A stretch of 41,649 nt of DNA from CAZLQF01 sp964561545 (GCA_964561545.1 CAZLQF010000022.1:1-41649); one strand, 5' to 3'; counted from the first letter of the stretch, positions 34,180-41,649 are shown. Numbers and translations are program-made. Notes: generated from the sequence alone by a model not told the origin.

Positions 34180-35225
34180 AAGCTTACTACCCGGCAAACA
34201 TTAAACATTTGTATCGGCTGCAATAAAAGCCCTGAGATCACATTCCTCCCTGTATGTAAGCAAATTATGATTTTTAAAATCGCAATCAATATCAGGTTAA
34301 TTGCCAAAAATGCGGGTGGTATATAAGGTACTAAAAGTATATAAACCAAGATCATGAAAAAAACAATTATGAACATGCCAATCCAACTGCCGCCCATCAT
34401 GGCATGCATGTTTTTGGCAAATCCGCTCAAAGCCTCTGGATAGCCCGAATACATCCTGCATTGCACCATATTTTGTGTTGTTAAAGCTTCCACTTGATAA
34501 CCCAATTCCTTAAGTTTACTGGCAATCGCCATATCTTCTACCACCCGGTCTTTTACTTGTTCATGCCATTGGTGCTCCCTGTACTTATCAGCATTGAAAA
34601 GCATAAATTGCCCACTGGCTCCTACCAATGAAGAACTGGCAAAGCGATGAACCCATGAAAGTGGCAAAAGACTCAGTAACAGATAATGCATGATAGGAAC
34701 CACTGTCCGCTCGCCAAAGGTTTTCATGCGCTGTGCCGGAAAAACAGAAAGCAAACCAAGCTTCTGGGTTTTAACTTCCTGAACAGTCCGGATTAAGCCT
34801 TCTTTGGTAAGCATTACGTCCGCATCTATGAATAAGTAATAATTACTACCAGAAGCATTTTGACCTAACTGATGGCAGGCCCAATTTTTACCAACCCAGC
34901 CCTCAGGCAAAGGTGCTCCTTGTACCAATTCCAGGTTGGGCATCGTTTGCTGATATTCACGAACAACTTCAGGGGTTCGATCTTCCGAGTAGTCATCCAA
35001 AATTAATATTTGGTGAAAGGGAACATCCCGTAAATTGCCTAACAAATGCGCTAAATTAGCGGCCTCATTGCGCGCTGGGATCAATAGCGCTACTTCTTTT
35101 AACAAAGCTTCATTCCCCGGTGGCTTGGCTTCTATATTAGGTTGCTGCAAGTAATTGGTGATGGCTACCAATAATCGAACCACTAAAAATAAAAGCGTTA
35201 TCCAGTAAAGCAACATCATGGTCAT
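34119..35225 (-). CDS. GT2-family glycosyltransferase, carotenoid type (CruC/CrtQ-like)
   Basis: 368 residues from the ATG at 35225; a TTG one codon earlier also fits. An N-terminal helix leads to a GT-A domain with VALLIPARNEAANL, the nucleotide-binding LDDYSEDRT, a D-x-D motif in LFIDADVML, then GASGQFMLF, VVEDMAIASKL, and QCRMYSGYPEALSG. Three to four C-terminal membrane helices follow (FIIVFFMILVYILLVPYIPPAFLAINLILIAILKIII). This layout matches membrane GT2 enzymes of carotenoid clusters that attach a sugar to the hydroxyl made by CruF, or to a carboxyl end in the CrtQ case. The start overlaps the acyltransferase stop (TGATG), and its 3' end overlaps cruF. The sugar and acceptor are inferred. 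Confidence 0.82.
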   Translation of the reverse strand: MTMMLLYWITLLFLVVRLLVAITNYLQQPNIEAKPPGNEALLKEVALLIPARNEAANLAHLLGNLRDVPFHQILILDDYSEDRTPEVVREYQQTMPNLELVQGAPLPEGWVGKNWACHQLGQNASGSNYYLFIDADVMLTKEGLIRTVQEVKTQKLGLLSVFPAQRMKTFGERTVVPIMHYLLLSLLPLSWVHRFASSSLVGASGQFMLFNADKYREHQWHEQVKDRVVEDMAIASKLKELGYQVEALTTQNMVQCRMYSGYPEALSGFAKNMHAMMGGSWIGMFIIVFFMILVYILLVPYIPPAFLAINLILIAILKIIICLHTGRNVISGLLLQPIQMFNVCRVVSLWLYFKLKSTYKWKGRKVPL

Positions 35226-35866
35226 CAACTGATCTTAATGCTTGGGAGATTGTCATTACGCTGTTGCGCCTTGGCATCCCAATAAAATTTATTGTAATGG
35301 GCTTCAATAGCTTCAGCGCTATCCGGAATGTCTTCCAAGTGCTGCATGTAAAAATATATTTGAGGTTTTGGATGGGCATAGTAATCAACCATCGTGACCA
35401 CGAATAAAGCCTGAGTGGTAGATTTGGCTTTCCGAACAATTCGTTCCAAACCGGGTTGAAAATGTAGTTGCTCTTGATGCATGCTTCCGATGCTGCCTTC
35501 CGGGTAAAATACAAGAAGGTTTTGAGGTTGCTGTAAAACTGAAGCTGCATAGTTAATGCTATTGATGGCATCCCTGCTTCCCTTTTTGATGCTAAAAGCC
35601 CCTGCATTGCGAAGCAATCTCCGGGATCTCAATTCTTCTTCAAGCATCATAATGTAAAAGTACCGCTTGAATATTTGCTTGTTGACATAGTAAGGAACAA
35701 AACCATCCCACCAACTAAAATGATTGCCAATCAATAAAACCGATTTATCAGGATTGAGTACAGGATTGTGATTGACATATAAACCTGAAAAATGGCGTTT
35801 AATGCTCAGGTTGGTGTAAAATGTTATGAGCTTATGCCCCCAGGATGTAGGTTTGGCCTCGATCAT
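35225..35866 (-). CDS. PlsC-type acyltransferase
   Basis: 213 residues. It has acyltransferase motif I, NHFSWWDG (H49-x4-D54), and motif III, VFYPEGSIGS (E124-G), of the 1-acylglycerol-3-phosphate acyltransferase fold. It lacks a clear N-terminal membrane helix. Such enzymes move a fatty acyl chain from acyl-ACP or acyl-CoA to a hydroxyl. Located between crtD and the carotenoid glycosyltransferase, with ATGA and TGATG overlaps on both sides, it may acylate the carotenoid sugar, as CrtO of staphyloxanthin synthesis does with an unrelated fold. A plain phospholipid role cannot be excluded from motifs. The carotenoid role is inferred from the operon. Confidence 0.8.
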   Translation of the reverse strand: MIEAKPTSWGHKLITFYTNLSIKRHFSGLYVNHNPVLNPDKSVLLIGNHFSWWDGFVPYYVNKQIFKRYFYIMMLEEELRSRRLLRNAGAFSIKKGSRDAINSINYAASVLQQPQNLLVFYPEGSIGSMHQEQLHFQPGLERIVRKAKSTTQALFVVTMVDYYAHPKPQIYFYMQHLEDIPDSAEAIEAHYNKFYWDAKAQQRNDNLPSIKIS

Positions 35867-37350
35867 TTGTAAGAATTATCGATCAAATCAGTGACCAATT
35901 TAGCAGAATATATGCACAATGGAATACCACCACCTGGATGAACCGTACCACCGGCAAAATACAGCCCTTCTATACCAGGAGCTTTATTGGGAAATCTTAG
36001 AAAGGCAGCCAAAGGCGTGTTGGAGCTAGTACCGTACAGTGCACCAGTGGCAGATAATGATTTTTGCTGGATGATGGCCGGATTCCAATTGGCTTCAAAG
36101 GTGATAAGCGGTTCAAGGTCTATGTTCAAATGTCGCTTAATTTTGGCCAATACCAACCCTTTAATTTTTTGCGCATAGGTCTGCCAATGCATATTAACAT
36201 TTGATGGGGCATTAACCATAACGTACCAATTCTCAAAGCCCTCAGGCGCATCTTCCGGGTTTTCCTTTGCGCTAATGTAAATGTAAACAGTGGGGTCTTC
36301 AGATATTTTTTGATGCTGAAACAAGTTTTGAAACTCTTGCTGATATTGATCCGTAAACAAAATGTTATGGCTTTGCATGGATGGAAATTGGCCCTTAACG
36401 CCCCAATAAAAAATTAAGGCAGAAGAAGAAGCTTCTCGCTTACGATAAAAACCGGGCATTGACTTATCATTCAATAAATCTTTATACGTAGCTTGCACGT
36501 CCTGGTTGCTAACCACTTTACCGCATTCCACTGTTGCTCCATTGACTTGAATGCCTTGGATGGTCTTGTTTTTGGTCAATATCTGTTCTACCTTACTGTT
36601 GAAATAAAAAGCAACCCCTATTTGCACACCTAATTGATAGAGGATTTCTACGATCCGGTACATTCCACCTTTGGGCAAGAAAACACCCAGGTTATGCTCT
36701 AAATGGGAAATGAGCCTTAAAGTAGCGGGTGCTAGATATGGGTCGGAACCATTGTAAGTTGCATATCGGTCAAACAACTGAACAACCCTGGGATCGGAAA
36801 AATAATTGGTATGAAACTGGTGAAGCGTCTGGAAAGGCTTGAGCTTAGGCAATTGCAGCATACTTTGGAAGGTGGTTGGCTTCAGATAGGTGGCAACTTC
36901 ATGCGGAGCATTTTGGAGAAATACAGGCTCTGTAATATCATATATTTTTTTGCTATTGCTAAGATAATTTTCAATGGTTTTGGCAGAATCCGTTGTCAGA
37001 GCCTCAAGCGCAGCTATAAGGTCTCGGGTATTGTTGGGCGCACTCAAACAGCTTCCGTCGCTAAAGTAATATTGGCAGGAGGCTTCGGGCTTTTTGTAAT
37101 CAAACCACTTTGCAGGTTCCGCTCCTGATTCTTTGATCAATTCCTCGATCAACCCAGGCATGGTTAAAACCGTAGGTCCGGTATCAAACCTAAAGCCTTC
37201 CTGGTGAATTTCGTCAATCTTGCCGCCAGGACGGTCATTGGCTTCAAACACCTCTACCTCGTAGCCGCGATTCCTTAATTTCAGGGCTGTAGCCAGGCCA
37301 GCAATGCCAGCGCCAATTACAATTACTTTGGTTGATTTAGAGTCGTTCAT
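35863..37350 (-). CDS. crtD: Carotenoid desaturase, CrtD-like (1-hydroxycarotenoid 3,4-desaturase)
   Basis: 495 residues from the ATG at 37350; a TTG start at 37392 would add 14 residues before the dinucleotide fold. The FAD-binding motif VIVIGAGIAGLATALKLRNRGYEVEVFEANDRPGGKIDE is followed by FRFDTGPTVLTMPGLIEEL and the C-terminal GLYFAGGTVHPGGGIPLCIYSAK of the phytoene desaturase family. The YYFSDGSCLSAPNN segment and the operon with cruF favour CrtD, which inserts the 3,4 double bond after 1-hydroxylation, over the lycopene-forming CrtI. The distinction is by pattern and not certain. First of four overlapping genes; divergent from the gene at 37548. Confidence 0.8.
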   Translation of the reverse strand: MNDSKSTKVIVIGAGIAGLATALKLRNRGYEVEVFEANDRPGGKIDEIHQEGFRFDTGPTVLTMPGLIEELIKESGAEPAKWFDYKKPEASCQYYFSDGSCLSAPNNTRDLIAALEALTTDSAKTIENYLSNSKKIYDITEPVFLQNAPHEVATYLKPTTFQSMLQLPKLKPFQTLHQFHTNYFSDPRVVQLFDRYATYNGSDPYLAPATLRLISHLEHNLGVFLPKGGMYRIVEILYQLGVQIGVAFYFNSKVEQILTKNKTIQGIQVNGATVECGKVVSNQDVQATYKDLLNDKSMPGFYRKREASSSALIFYWGVKGQFPSMQSHNILFTDQYQQEFQNLFQHQKISEDPTVYIYISAKENPEDAPEGFENWYVMVNAPSNVNMHWQTYAQKIKGLVLAKIKRHLNIDLEPLITFEANWNPAIIQQKSLSATGALYGTSSNTPLAAFLRFPNKAPGIEGLYFAGGTVHPGGGIPLCIYSAKLVTDLIDNSYK

Positions 37351-37480
37351 AATTTCAAAATAACAATTGATGAGATGAAATGTTAAACCCAATTTTTAAG
37401 CATTAAAAAAGGATGGACGCCTTTGAAACCTAATTAAATCACCTTTAAAAATCACCCTGAAGGAATTCGTAGAATCAATT

Positions 37481-37520
37481 CGCAAAATTTGCGTGAATCG
37501 GAGAACATTCTGCAACTTTG
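37481..37520 (+). promoter_or_regulatory. Promoter and dyad between crtD and the divergent gene
   Basis: TTTG at 37488-37491, 21 bases, then CAACTTTG at 37513-37520 (seven of eight to TAnnTTTG), pointing toward the gene at 37548. The perfect dyad CGCAAA-A-TTTGCG (37481-37493) covers the -33 element, and flanking ATTC/GAAT extend it with a one-base bulge. This is a good place for a regulator, possibly the CarH-like protein, to bind. Confidence 0.45.
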
Positions 37521-37547
37521 AGGGTCAAAAATCTTAAAAAACGACGC

Positions 37548-38102
37548 ATGGCTATGAATCAATATTTAGAAAAGTATCGCTCTATAAGGGAAGGGCAAAA
37601 TGTCAGCGATACACTTTTTCATGAGGTGGTTTACCTATTTCCAGCTATAATGGTTGTTATGGCGGATGAAGAAATAGACTGGCTTGAGGATAACTACTTG
37701 TATCAAAAAATAGCTGAAGAAGCCAAATCCCATGAGTTTTATTCTACCGAACTGGCTGATGAAATTAGTTTCATTAAAGCCAATTACGAAACAGTTAAAC
37801 CGATTTTATTGGATGCTTTGGCAGCGGAAAACCAACAAGAAGACCATTCTAACGACATCCTTGATTTAATGCTTTCCACGGCCCAGGTAAGTTCAGAAAG
37901 CCTCAGGAATAACTTGGTTTATGGCCGCTTTCACAATTATTTTGACGTATTTAGGAGCATAGTCGGGTTTTTTGTTAAGCCCGATCCTGATAGAAGTTTT
38001 ATTACCGAGTCTGAAAAGGAAACCATTTTAGAGGTCCTGGATCATATTAACGGTTTGAACGATAGAAATTACCAAGTTTTAAAAAATTTAGAAGAAAGCT
38101 GA
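37548..38102 (+). CDS. Helical protein, TerB-like, unknown role
   Basis: 184 residues from the ATG at 37548 (ATG at 37554 also possible). All-helical by appearance, acidic, with no signal or membrane helix. The segment LFPAIMVVMADEEIDWLEDNYLYQKIAEEA has the look of TerB-like domains, where an Asp/Glu-rich metal-binding stretch follows a hydrophobic helix. A second helical half (RFHNYFDVFRSIVGFFVKPDPDRSFITESEKETILEVLDHI) is unfamiliar. It is divergent from the crtD operon and shares a dyad-containing promoter region with it, so co-regulation is possible. The TerB comparison is tentative. Confidence 0.6.
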   Translation: MAMNQYLEKYRSIREGQNVSDTLFHEVVYLFPAIMVVMADEEIDWLEDNYLYQKIAEEAKSHEFYSTELADEISFIKANYETVKPILLDALAAENQQEDHSNDILDLMLSTAQVSSESLRNNLVYGRFHNYFDVFRSIVGFFVKPDPDRSFITESEKETILEVLDHINGLNDRNYQVLKNLEES

Positions 38103-38169
38103 TCATTTGAGCTGGTTATTGATCGAGTAGAACCGTTCAAGAAAGGTTCAGGAAATGAGTTTTTTAACT

Positions 38170-38637
38170 TTAGGATTCTAAATTCCCTCCTCTGCAATAA
38201 TTTTTAATATCCACTCCCCTTTCCAGCATCTTGCCAAGTTTAATGATTTCCGTTTCAAGGCCTGGTATCTCATCGATATTGTTGGCAATAGCACCTAAAA
38301 TTTTTTCAAGCCTGGCTTCCTGCGTTAGTTGGTGATCTCGCTCTCTAAGGTCATCAAAAGTTTGATACCAATCAGGAAAAAGTGGTTGTAAATAAGGCCT
38401 TGCCTCGTCCATTACATGTAGCCTGATTGCTGGATCATCCAGCAATGAAGGATCATCAAGATCAATGATTCCTTCATTATAAACCAAAAGCTCGTGATTA
38501 TGGGCTCCCTTTTCAAAGGAAATTCGGGTAGAAGGTTCTTGAGATGGCTTATGAGCAGGCAAAAGCTCTTTTATTTGAAGCGTAATCTCATTTTTCCTGC
38601 GATTTACCTGCCATTTATCGGACGTCTTAGGAGCCAT
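38170..38637 (-). CDS. Unknown soluble protein in the ispH-crtW operon
   Basis: 155 residues from the ATG at 38637; a GTG at 38646 is less likely. No signal or membrane helix. The N-terminal half is basic (APKTSDKWQVNRRKNEITLQIKELLP). The middle is acidic (YNEGIIDLDDPSLLDDPAIRLHVMDEARPYLQPLFPDWY), and the end is helical with a single CRGG. I recognise no domain. It overlaps the crtW-like gene by 11 bases, so it is translated from the same mRNA and may belong to the pigment pathway or to its membrane organisation. That connection is only positional. Confidence 0.55.
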   Translation of the reverse strand: MAPKTSDKWQVNRRKNEITLQIKELLPAHKPSQEPSTRISFEKGAHNHELLVYNEGIIDLDDPSLLDDPAIRLHVMDEARPYLQPLFPDWYQTFDDLRERDHQLTQEARLEKILGAIANNIDEIPGLETEIIKLGKMLERGVDIKNYCRGGNLES

Positions 38638-39355
38638 ATTTAGCACTTATGCGGTCTTTTACACGGAACAGCAACCACCAAGGCACCCATGGGTATTCGT
38701 GATGTTCATAGTGATAACCGAAGAAGTAGCAGCTAAAAAAGGCCCACCAATGGTTATTGGCCAGCGTACTGGAATGATGTTTATTCCCGTGATCTGTTTC
38801 TTGTTTGTGTGGCTGATAGGTTCCAAAATAAAACAATTGCAACGTGCTTAAGAGCGAGGGTATGACCCAGAACAACAATACATTGGGTTCTGGAAAAAAT
38901 ATAATCAGAACATTAAAGGTGGCAGCCATTAGGAGGATTTGCCATATGGTGAGGTAATGTTTTAAGAAAACGGCATACCAACTTAAAAATCCCCCTTGGT
39001 GGTAATCCGGGTCTTCTTCAGTGGCCACATAGTTGTGATGCTTGTGATGGTTTTTGTACAAAGAAGGGTAATAATTGAAAGCAAACAAGCCCGCAGCAAT
39101 CCATCCTACAAAATGGTTGAGCTTTTTATTGGGCGAAACAATGCCATGCATCGCATCATGCGCGGTTATGAACAAGCCCGTGTAAAGATGGGTTTGGACT
39201 AATACAAGTAAATAAGGCCAAATAGAAAAGAAGGACCAATCAAGTTGAAAGGCAAAAAGTAGGGTAGTAAGCCATACCAGAATTATGGAGGTTCCAATGA
39301 ATACCCCGACATGTTTTTTAAAAAGCTTGATTTCTCCTTCTTGTAGCCCTTTCAA
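38627..39355 (-). CDS. crtW: CrtW-type carotenoid 4-ketolase
   Basis: 242 residues. Membrane di-iron oxygenase with the histidine boxes of CrtW: HDAMH (66-70) in FITAHDAMHG, HHKHH (103-107) followed by YVATEEDPDY, and HYEHH (215-219) in YHYEHHEYPWVPWW, plus the conserved FYFGTYQPHK. CrtW converts beta-ionone rings to 4-keto rings, as in flexixanthin or astaxanthin. Four helices span the first half and the middle. The only plausible start is the TTG at 39355, because the frame has an upstream stop and no ATG before residue 69. It overlaps the ispH stop as TTGA, so it depends on ispH translation. Ketolase versus another fatty-acid-hydroxylase-type activity rests on the boxes and the neighbours. 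Confidence 0.88.
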   Translation of the reverse strand: MKGLQEGEIKLFKKHVGVFIGTSIILVWLTTLLFAFQLDWSFFSIWPYLLVLVQTHLYTGLFITAHDAMHGIVSPNKKLNHFVGWIAAGLFAFNYYPSLYKNHHKHHNYVATEEDPDYHQGGFLSWYAVFLKHYLTIWQILLMAATFNVLIIFFPEPNVLLFWVIPSLLSTLQLFYFGTYQPHKQETDHGNKHHSSTLANNHWWAFFSCYFFGYHYEHHEYPWVPWWLLFRVKDRISAKYGS

Positions 39356-40200
39356 TGATAAGTTTTTTCAATAGCATTTTTGACTTCTTCCATCAGCCAT
39401 ATAGGCGTGGACGTAGCACCGCATACACCGATTGAATCGCCTTCAGCAAACCATCCGTGATCTATCTCTTCTATGGATGAAACAAAAAAAGTATGCGGAT
39501 TGGTTGATTTACACAACTCATAAAGCACCTTGCCATTGGATGATTTCTTGCCAGCTACAAAGACCACTTTATTATGGGCTTTGGAAAAGTTGATCAAATC
39601 CTGATCACGGTTAGAAACCTGGCGGCATATGGTATCATAAGCATTAACATTGACACCATTCGCTCTAAATTCTTCAACAATATTATGAAAAGTTTCCGGA
39701 TTTTTAGTTGTCTGCGTGTATAGCGTGATGGTTGGAGGCATTTCATTAAAATCCAATTCATCGGTCGATTCAAAAACCCTGGCCTCGTAATTTGTTTGAC
39801 CTTTCAGCCCCTCAATTTCGGCATGGCCCTTTTTACCATAAATGTAAACTGGGTCACCTTTGTCGTAAGCATTACGAACCCGGTTTTGCAATTTGAGCAC
39901 TACCGGGCATGAGGCATCGATCAGCTGCAGGTTGTTTTCTGTAGCAAGTTGGTAGGTAGCGGGTGGCTCTCCATGGGCCCTGATCAGGACCTTTTCATCC
40001 CTTAAATTTTGTAAATGCCCGTGGTCGATCGTTATTAAGCCTTTTTGATTCAAGCGCCTGACCTCTTCATCGTTATGAACAATGTCCCCAAGACAATATA
40101 AATAACCTTGTTCATCCAACACTTCTTCAGCCAATTGAATGGCATAAACGACACCAAAACAAAAGCCCGATTTTTGATCCACTTCTACTTGAAGATTCAT
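39352..40200 (-). CDS. ispH: 4-hydroxy-3-methylbut-2-enyl diphosphate reductase
   Basis: 282 residues, typical of IspH/LytB. This enzyme performs the last step of the MEP pathway, making IPP and DMAPP with a 4Fe-4S cluster. The three cluster cysteines are C14 (KSGFCFGV), C98 (IDASCPVV) and C192 (YDTICRQV); substrate-site H42, H76 (IRAHGEPP), H126 and E128 (KKGHAEIEG) are present, and the C-terminal GVCGATSTPIWLMEEV is conserved. The gene heads an operon with a carotenoid ketolase, which places precursor supply and pigment finishing on one transcript. Upstream, ATCAAAA/TTTTGAT (40240-40258) forms a small dyad about 40-58 bases before the ATG. Confidence 0.96.
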   Translation of the reverse strand: MNLQVEVDQKSGFCFGVVYAIQLAEEVLDEQGYLYCLGDIVHNDEEVRRLNQKGLITIDHGHLQNLRDEKVLIRAHGEPPATYQLATENNLQLIDASCPVVLKLQNRVRNAYDKGDPVYIYGKKGHAEIEGLKGQTNYEARVFESTDELDFNEMPPTITLYTQTTKNPETFHNIVEEFRANGVNVNAYDTICRQVSNRDQDLINFSKAHNKVVFVAGKKSSNGKVLYELCKSTNPHTFFVSSIEEIDHGWFAEGDSIGVCGATSTPIWLMEEVKNAIEKTYH

Positions 40201-41497
40201 GAAATAAATATTGGTTTAAGCACCCCTAATAACAATTTTATCAAAAATTTGTTTTGATTTGGTGCAATTCAAGCAATTTTTAGTATTCAACTTCTGAAAG
40301 ACCATGTTCTTAAAATAAAAGGATCATTCCCCAAATAATAACGCCTTAACAACTTTTCTATAGCTTACCAACATAAGCAGCCATGGGCTTGTGATTATCG
40401 ACTTGAATCTTCGACCTTAATAGGTTGTTTGGTAGGAAGAGATTCATTACGCACTGTACAATGCTATCCAAGCTTTAAGTTTAACTCTAATATTTAAGCT
40501 TAAAACCTAACCCATGCCATTTGATCTGTGTGGTTATATGGGGTGCACTTCAACTGTGGCTTTCAAGGTGATTTTTACAGGTTTTTGTTCATAAAGAATT
40601 TTAAGCAAATGAAGGATTTTACATCATTCAATGGTTGATTGGGAGCAATTATCGATGTGTCAATTTTAAAGTAGCAAGGATTACAAGTACCAAATCATTA
40701 TCCAAAAGGAAAAATTGAAGAACTACATTGGTAAATTTCCCGATGAACTTATTAAGCATTTTGTTTAGAAGCTTAAAAACCCCATACAGCATTCAATGCA
40801 CATGATACCCTCAGCAGGGAAGATTTAGAAAAGAATGGGAACAATGGTTCAAATAAAATAAATAAGAGAAGCCAAAAATAATCTCAAAACCTTTATGACT
40901 AATTCGAATGTTTCAAAGAAGTGTGTTCAAAGCCATATTGAGCAAATTAAAGGGATGACCAGCCTATTACGAAGCCGTTCTCATAGCGGAAAAATTGTGA
41001 AAAAATTGGTCAACCGGATATCAGAGAATTAGTACAAGGAGATTGTCGGGATCATCGGATTGATGTTTTTATGGTTCATCATGATGCCTCTGATCCAAAC
41101 AAACGAATAAGCGCTTAACTTTCATTCATGCCAACCATCCTGTATCTCATGCCTAAATCCCCAAAAGGATTGATAATAAAATCTTAGTACTCAATACCAT
41201 TTGTTTAGGTACGCTCTTGAAATTTTCCCCGATTTAATTGGAAATGGGTTCGAGGCCAATGTCAATAACCACTTTAAATGCTTGCTTAATCCCATCTAAA
41301 GCATGGAGCGTGAGTTCATTCAAGTCAGGAAGGATTAAAGAAGTACGAACTGTGGCCGGCTTATGGCATAAACTGACTGGTTTTAGGCAATTCGCCCTCG
41401 ATCAGGCAATCTTCATGGAGCTTTAATGAAAATAATCGTTGTGTAAATTGCTTTTAACAGGAAGCAGAACCACAAATCGCCATCAAGTGTATGAAAG

Positions 41498-41566
41498 CTT
41501 TCCAAAAGTTTTCATAAACGAATTTGATGCTCATTTTTATTTGATGGGAATTGAACTTTTGGAAAG
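41498..41566. repeat. Perfect 13-base inverted repeat
   Basis: CTTTCCAAAAGTT (41498-41510) is matched exactly by AACTTTTGGAAAG (41554-41566), separated by 43 bases that themselves contain two copies of ATTTGATG. It stands immediately before the terminal hairpin. It could be a structured RNA, an insertion-element end pair or a regulator site. Confidence 0.6.
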
Positions 41567-41578
41567 TTGCTTATAAAA

Positions 41579-41635
41579 GCCATTTACCGAGGACTGCCGG
41601 ATTATGTACCCTCGGTCAGCAAATGGCAATTTTTA
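41579..41635. terminator. Two-tier hairpin at the right end
   Basis: GCCATTT (41579-41585) pairs with AAATGGC (41621-41627), and directly inside ACCGAGG (41586-41592) pairs with CCTCGGT (41610-41616); an extra CAGC makes one-sided bulge. AATTTTT follows on plus, GGCTTTTAT on minus. It could end a transcript from either side, probably one entering from beyond the window. Confidence 0.55.
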
Positions 41636-41649
41636 AAAACAATAGGGCT

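Larger units (their letters stand above)
40201..41649. other. Gene-free right edge with decayed frame
   Basis: About 1.45 kb with no intact gene. One plus-strand reading frame from about 40711 to 41030 keeps protein-like composition across several stop codons (for example YIGKFPDELIKHFV, and SHIEQIKGMTSLLRSR near 40930-40975). It switches frame near 41011 to IDVFMVHHDASDPNK before a stop at about 41118. This may be a pseudogene remnant, but I recognise no family. The frame at 41238-41426 is not convincing. Two strong hairpins lie at the extreme right. Confidence 0.45.

Noticed and set aside
35137..35607. 156-codon minus-strand frame
   Set aside because: Alternate frame across the acyltransferase/glycosyltransferase junction; both of those have complete catalytic motifs.
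41238..41426. 62-codon plus-strand frame near the right edge
   Set aside because: No recognisable domain, no promoter, and flanked by decayed sequence.

Overview
The window looks like chromosomal DNA from a member of the Bacteroidota, most likely a marine, pigmented member of the order Cytophagales; this assignment is inferred. Supporting signs are moderate-to-low GC, Bacteroidota-type promoter boxes (TTTG/TTG about 20 nt before TAnnTTTG), many outer-membrane barrels and lipoproteins, a secreted DUF4369/thioredoxin-type protein, a GTAAC-N17-CGTC promoter before an ECF sigma gene, and a CrtD/CruF/CrtW set of carotenoid genes. No tRNA, rRNA, CRISPR array, intact insertion sequence or prophage is visible.

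Layout, left to right. 1-782 is gene-free and carries remnants of small dispersed palindromic repeats. 783-9426 holds housekeeping and envelope genes: htpG, a MATE exporter, two small outer-membrane proteins, a cardiolipin synthase, and a two-gene unit pairing an envelope thioredoxin-like lipoprotein with an MsrB lipoprotein. 9622-11651 holds an XRE regulator, a DUF6580 membrane protein and a small PF04020-type membrane protein. 12207-16586 is a flotillin/NfeD neighbourhood (floA, long nfeD, short nfeD) interrupted by an opposed gene for a disordered membrane-anchored protein. 17055-22985 is a complete mrpABCDEFG Na+/H+ antiporter operon. It ends at a hairpin shared with the oppositely oriented RNase P RNA gene (rnpB).

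23499-25865 is an ECF sigma / putative anti-sigma / coiled-coil outer-membrane protein operon, with a candidate sigma-dependent promoter right at its start. 26257-28973 is a porin / glycine-betaine-type binding lipoprotein / degenerate Rieske-fold lipoprotein operon. 29165-32340 holds a heme-type TonB-dependent receptor and a small membrane-anchored protein.

32458-40200 is a carotenoid island. A MerR regulator with a cobalamin domain carries the CarH light-sensor signatures. An overlapping operon follows in genomic terms: crtD-like desaturase, acyltransferase, GT2 glycosyltransferase and cruF. A second overlapping operon is ispH, a crtW-like ketolase and an unknown protein. Together these predict light-controlled synthesis of a 1'-hydroxylated, glycosylated and possibly acylated ketocarotenoid. 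The core genes crtB, crtI and crtY are not in the window. 40201-41649 has no intact gene, only a decayed reading frame and two strong hairpins.

Functions that appear to work together are sodium and osmotic homeostasis (Mrp, betaine binding protein), envelope stress and repair (ECF regulon, MsrB/thioredoxin, FloA/NfeD, cardiolipin synthase) and photoprotection (CarH plus carotenoids). All functional calls come from reading motifs by eye; no database search was run.
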